This document shows positions 6,261 to 7,291 of a stretch of 7,291 nucleotides of DNA, piece by piece (within the stretch, counting starts at the first letter, position 1; every line of letters starts with the position of its first letter). The DNA lies in assembly GCA_945947845.1 (NCBI GenBank), contig CAMEZN010000082.1:1-7291 (forward strand), given 5' to 3'. The notes below the pieces were generated by a model. It was not told the DNA's origin, ran no database searches, and saw only the letters and a list, made by a program, of their open reading frames with translations. A program made the translations under genes and the position numbers. The DNA is from an uncultured Mucispirillum sp. GTDB taxonomy: Bacteria > Chrysiogenota > Deferribacteres > Deferribacterales > Mucispirillaceae.

Positions 6261-6950
6261 ATGAAAACAATTGGTTTAATAGGCGGTATGAGCTGGGAAA
6301 GCACATCATTATATTACAGGCTTATAAATGAGTATATAAAAAATAAATTAGGTAATCTTTATTCAGCTAAATGTATATTATATAGTGTTAATTTTGAAGA
6401 AATCAGCCAGCTGCAAAAATCTGGAATGTGGGAAAAATGTGGTGAGATTTTAGGAGAGATTGCAAAAAAATTAGAAGCTGCCGGGGCTGATTTTATTGTT
6501 ATCTGCACTAATACTATGCACAAAGTAGAGCCAGAGATAAAAAAATATATCAATATTCCTATTATCCATATAGCTCAGGCTGCTTATAATAAAATAGCAG
6601 CACTTGGGATAAGTTCAATAGGTCTGCTTGGCACTAAATATACAATGCAGCAGGATTTTTATAAAAGTATATTAATAAATAACGGGCTTAATGTAATAAT
6701 ACCTGATGAAGATGATATAGAATTTATAAATAATGTTATTTTTAGCGAATTATGCTGTGGTGAAATTAGGGCAGAATCTAAACAGAAGTTTTTAGAAATA
6801 GTGAAAAAGTTAAAAAATAAAGGTGCAGAAGGAGTTATTTTAGGCTGCACTGAAATTGTTATGCTTATCTCACAAAAGGATATAGATATTCCAGTATTTG
6901 ATACAACAGAAATACATGCAGTAACAGCTGCACAGATGTCAATAGAATAA
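6261..6950 (+). CDS. ygeA: Aspartate/glutamate racemase family protein, YgeA-like amino-acid racemase
   Basis: A 229-residue cytoplasmic enzyme closely resembling Escherichia coli YgeA, a cofactor-independent broad-specificity amino-acid racemase of about the same length. Visible signatures: the N-terminal IGLIGGMSWEST (4-15); the first catalytic cysteine in ICTNTMHKV (C82, 81-89); LLGTKYTMQQDFY (122-134), typical of the YgeA branch; FSELCCGE (161-168); the second catalytic cysteine in LGCTEI (C196, 194-199); and VFDTTEIHA near the end. Both cysteines of the two-base mechanism are present, so the enzyme should be active in making or interconverting D-amino acids; the actual substrate cannot be read from sequence. 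It has a hairpin terminator just upstream and an independent promoter for moeA just downstream, so it appears to be a single-gene unit. Whether it relates to the AzlCD exporter is unknown. Confidence 0.9.
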   Translation: MKTIGLIGGMSWESTSLYYRLINEYIKNKLGNLYSAKCILYSVNFEEISQLQKSGMWEKCGEILGEIAKKLEAAGADFIVICTNTMHKVEPEIKKYINIPIIHIAQAAYNKIAALGISSIGLLGTKYTMQQDFYKSILINNGLNVIIPDEDDIEFINNVIFSELCCGEIRAESKQKFLEIVKKLKNKGAEGVILGCTEIVMLISQKDIDIPVFDTTEIHAVTAAQMSIE

Positions 6951-6960
6951 AATTATTAAA

Positions 6961-6989
6961 TTGCCTTTTTTATAGTAAAATGGTATACT
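6961..6989 (+). promoter_or_regulatory. Sigma70-type promoter for moeA
   Basis: TTGCCT (6961-6966), a 17-base spacer and TATACT (6984-6989), with TG at 6981-6982 forming an extended -10 (TGGTATACT). The -10 matches consensus at five of six positions and the -35 at four, with ideal spacing; this is the best promoter in the window. Transcription would begin near 6996, giving a leader of about 70 bases before moeA. Confidence 0.6.
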
Positions 6990-6995
6990 ATTTTA
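6976..6995. repeat. 20-bp near-palindrome over the moeA -10 box, candidate operator
   Basis: TAAAATGGTATACTATTTTA reads the same on both strands except for one mismatched pair (G6982 opposite T6989). It is centred on GTATAC and covers the whole -10 element, where a bound repressor would block transcription. No candidate regulator is adjacent. AT-rich sequence makes near-palindromes common, so the call is tentative. Confidence 0.4.
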
Positions 6996-7054
6996 TAAGT
7001 AACAGCTTATGATAAATAATAAAATTATACACCAGTAAGATAATATAATAAATT

Positions 7055-7060
7055 ACGGAG
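7055..7060 (+). promoter_or_regulatory. Ribosome binding site for moeA
   Basis: ACGGAG, six bases before ATG 7067. It supports that start, which also gives the N-terminus expected for MoeA. Confidence 0.7.
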
Positions 7061-7066
7061 CAGATA

Positions 7067-7291
7067 ATGATATTAGAAGCAGATGAAGCAGTTGAAATTG
7101 TTTTAAAACATATAGAGCCAATCAGCACTGAAAGAATATCTATATTTGATGCAGTAAACAGAGTAAGTGCCGAAAGTGTTGTATCACGAAGAAATCTTCC
7201 CCCTTTTGATACATCAGCTATGGAAGGGTATGCTTTAAAAGCAGAAGATACATTAAGTGGCAGTGCATCTTTAAAAGTTAAAGGGGTTATT
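7067..7291 (+). CDS. moeA: Molybdopterin molybdenumtransferase MoeA, N-terminal fragment
   Basis: The first 75 codons of a gene cut by the right edge. MoeA inserts molybdate into adenylylated molybdopterin, the last step in making molybdenum cofactor for enzymes such as nitrate or formate dehydrogenase-type oxidoreductases. The fragment opens with the MoeA N-terminal helix (EADEAVEIVLKHIEP), then VNRVSAESVVSRRNLPPFD and the diagnostic P-P-F-D-T-S-A-M-E-G-Y-A-L (45-57; most family members have D-N-S-A-M-D-G). Thr for Asn and Glu for Asp are conservative changes. It has its own promoter and ribosome binding site. Full-length MoeA has about 400 residues, so most of the protein, including its molybdate-binding part, lies beyond the window. 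No molybdenum-cofactor riboswitch is evident in the short leader. Confidence 0.9.
   Translation, partial: MILEADEAVEIVLKHIEPISTERISIFDAVNRVSAESVVSRRNLPPFDTSAMEGYALKAEDTLSGSASLKVKGVI

Noticed and set aside
6359..6850. Minus-strand frames at 6359-6553 and 6659-6850
   Set aside because: Antisense to the racemase gene, short, with no ribosome binding site or motif.
6996..7066. Molybdenum-cofactor riboswitch in the moeA leader
   Set aside because: The leader is only about 70 bases, with just a weak 5-bp hairpin (6995-6999 with 7006-7010); that is too short and too AT-rich for the known structure.

Overview
The window is a strongly AT-rich stretch of bacterial chromosome (many codons end in A or T and the gaps are A/T tracts). 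Genes are tightly packed, ribosome binding sites are of the AGGAGG type, and no phage, transposon, CRISPR or structural RNA gene was seen. The gene content (a chemoreceptor, a response-regulator phosphatase/kinase, a MoeA molybdenum cofactor enzyme) fits a free-swimming anaerobic or respiring bacterium. A low-GC Deferribacterota such as Mucispirillum would be compatible, but this is a guess from composition and content only.

Layout. Left edge (1-144): the last 47 codons of an unidentified plus-strand gene, which overlaps tail to tail with a minus-strand TetR-family regulator (129-710). Between that regulator and the next gene is a 192-bp AT-rich divergent promoter region holding a perfect 10-bp inverted repeat, a good operator candidate. 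Rightward of it lie two translationally coupled genes, azlC (903-1613) and azlD (1603-1944), encoding an exporter of the branched-chain amino acid type. It is probably controlled by the TetR protein.

The centre (2026-6154) is a signalling cluster: a membrane methyl-accepting chemotaxis protein with a large extracytoplasmic Cache-type sensor; a strong intrinsic terminator; a three-domain protein of 563 residues (receiver, PP2C/SpoIIE phosphatase, RsbW-type histidine-kinase-like ATPase); and a 96-residue STAS-like protein with a degenerate phosphorylation motif. The last two form a partner-switching pair with the same domain content as HsbR/HsbA of Pseudomonas aeruginosa and CrsR/CrsA of Shewanella. 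Phosphorylation of the receiver would set the balance between phosphorylating and dephosphorylating the STAS protein, which then binds or releases an unseen partner. A terminator closes this cluster.

Right part: a YgeA-like amino-acid racemase (6261-6950), then a gap with a good sigma70-type promoter whose -10 box lies in a 20-bp near-palindrome, then the start of moeA (7067 onward), cut by the window end. The item most worth following is the MCP / REC-PP2C-HATPase / STAS cluster: its parts belong to known families, but the input, the output and the unusual STAS motif are unresolved.
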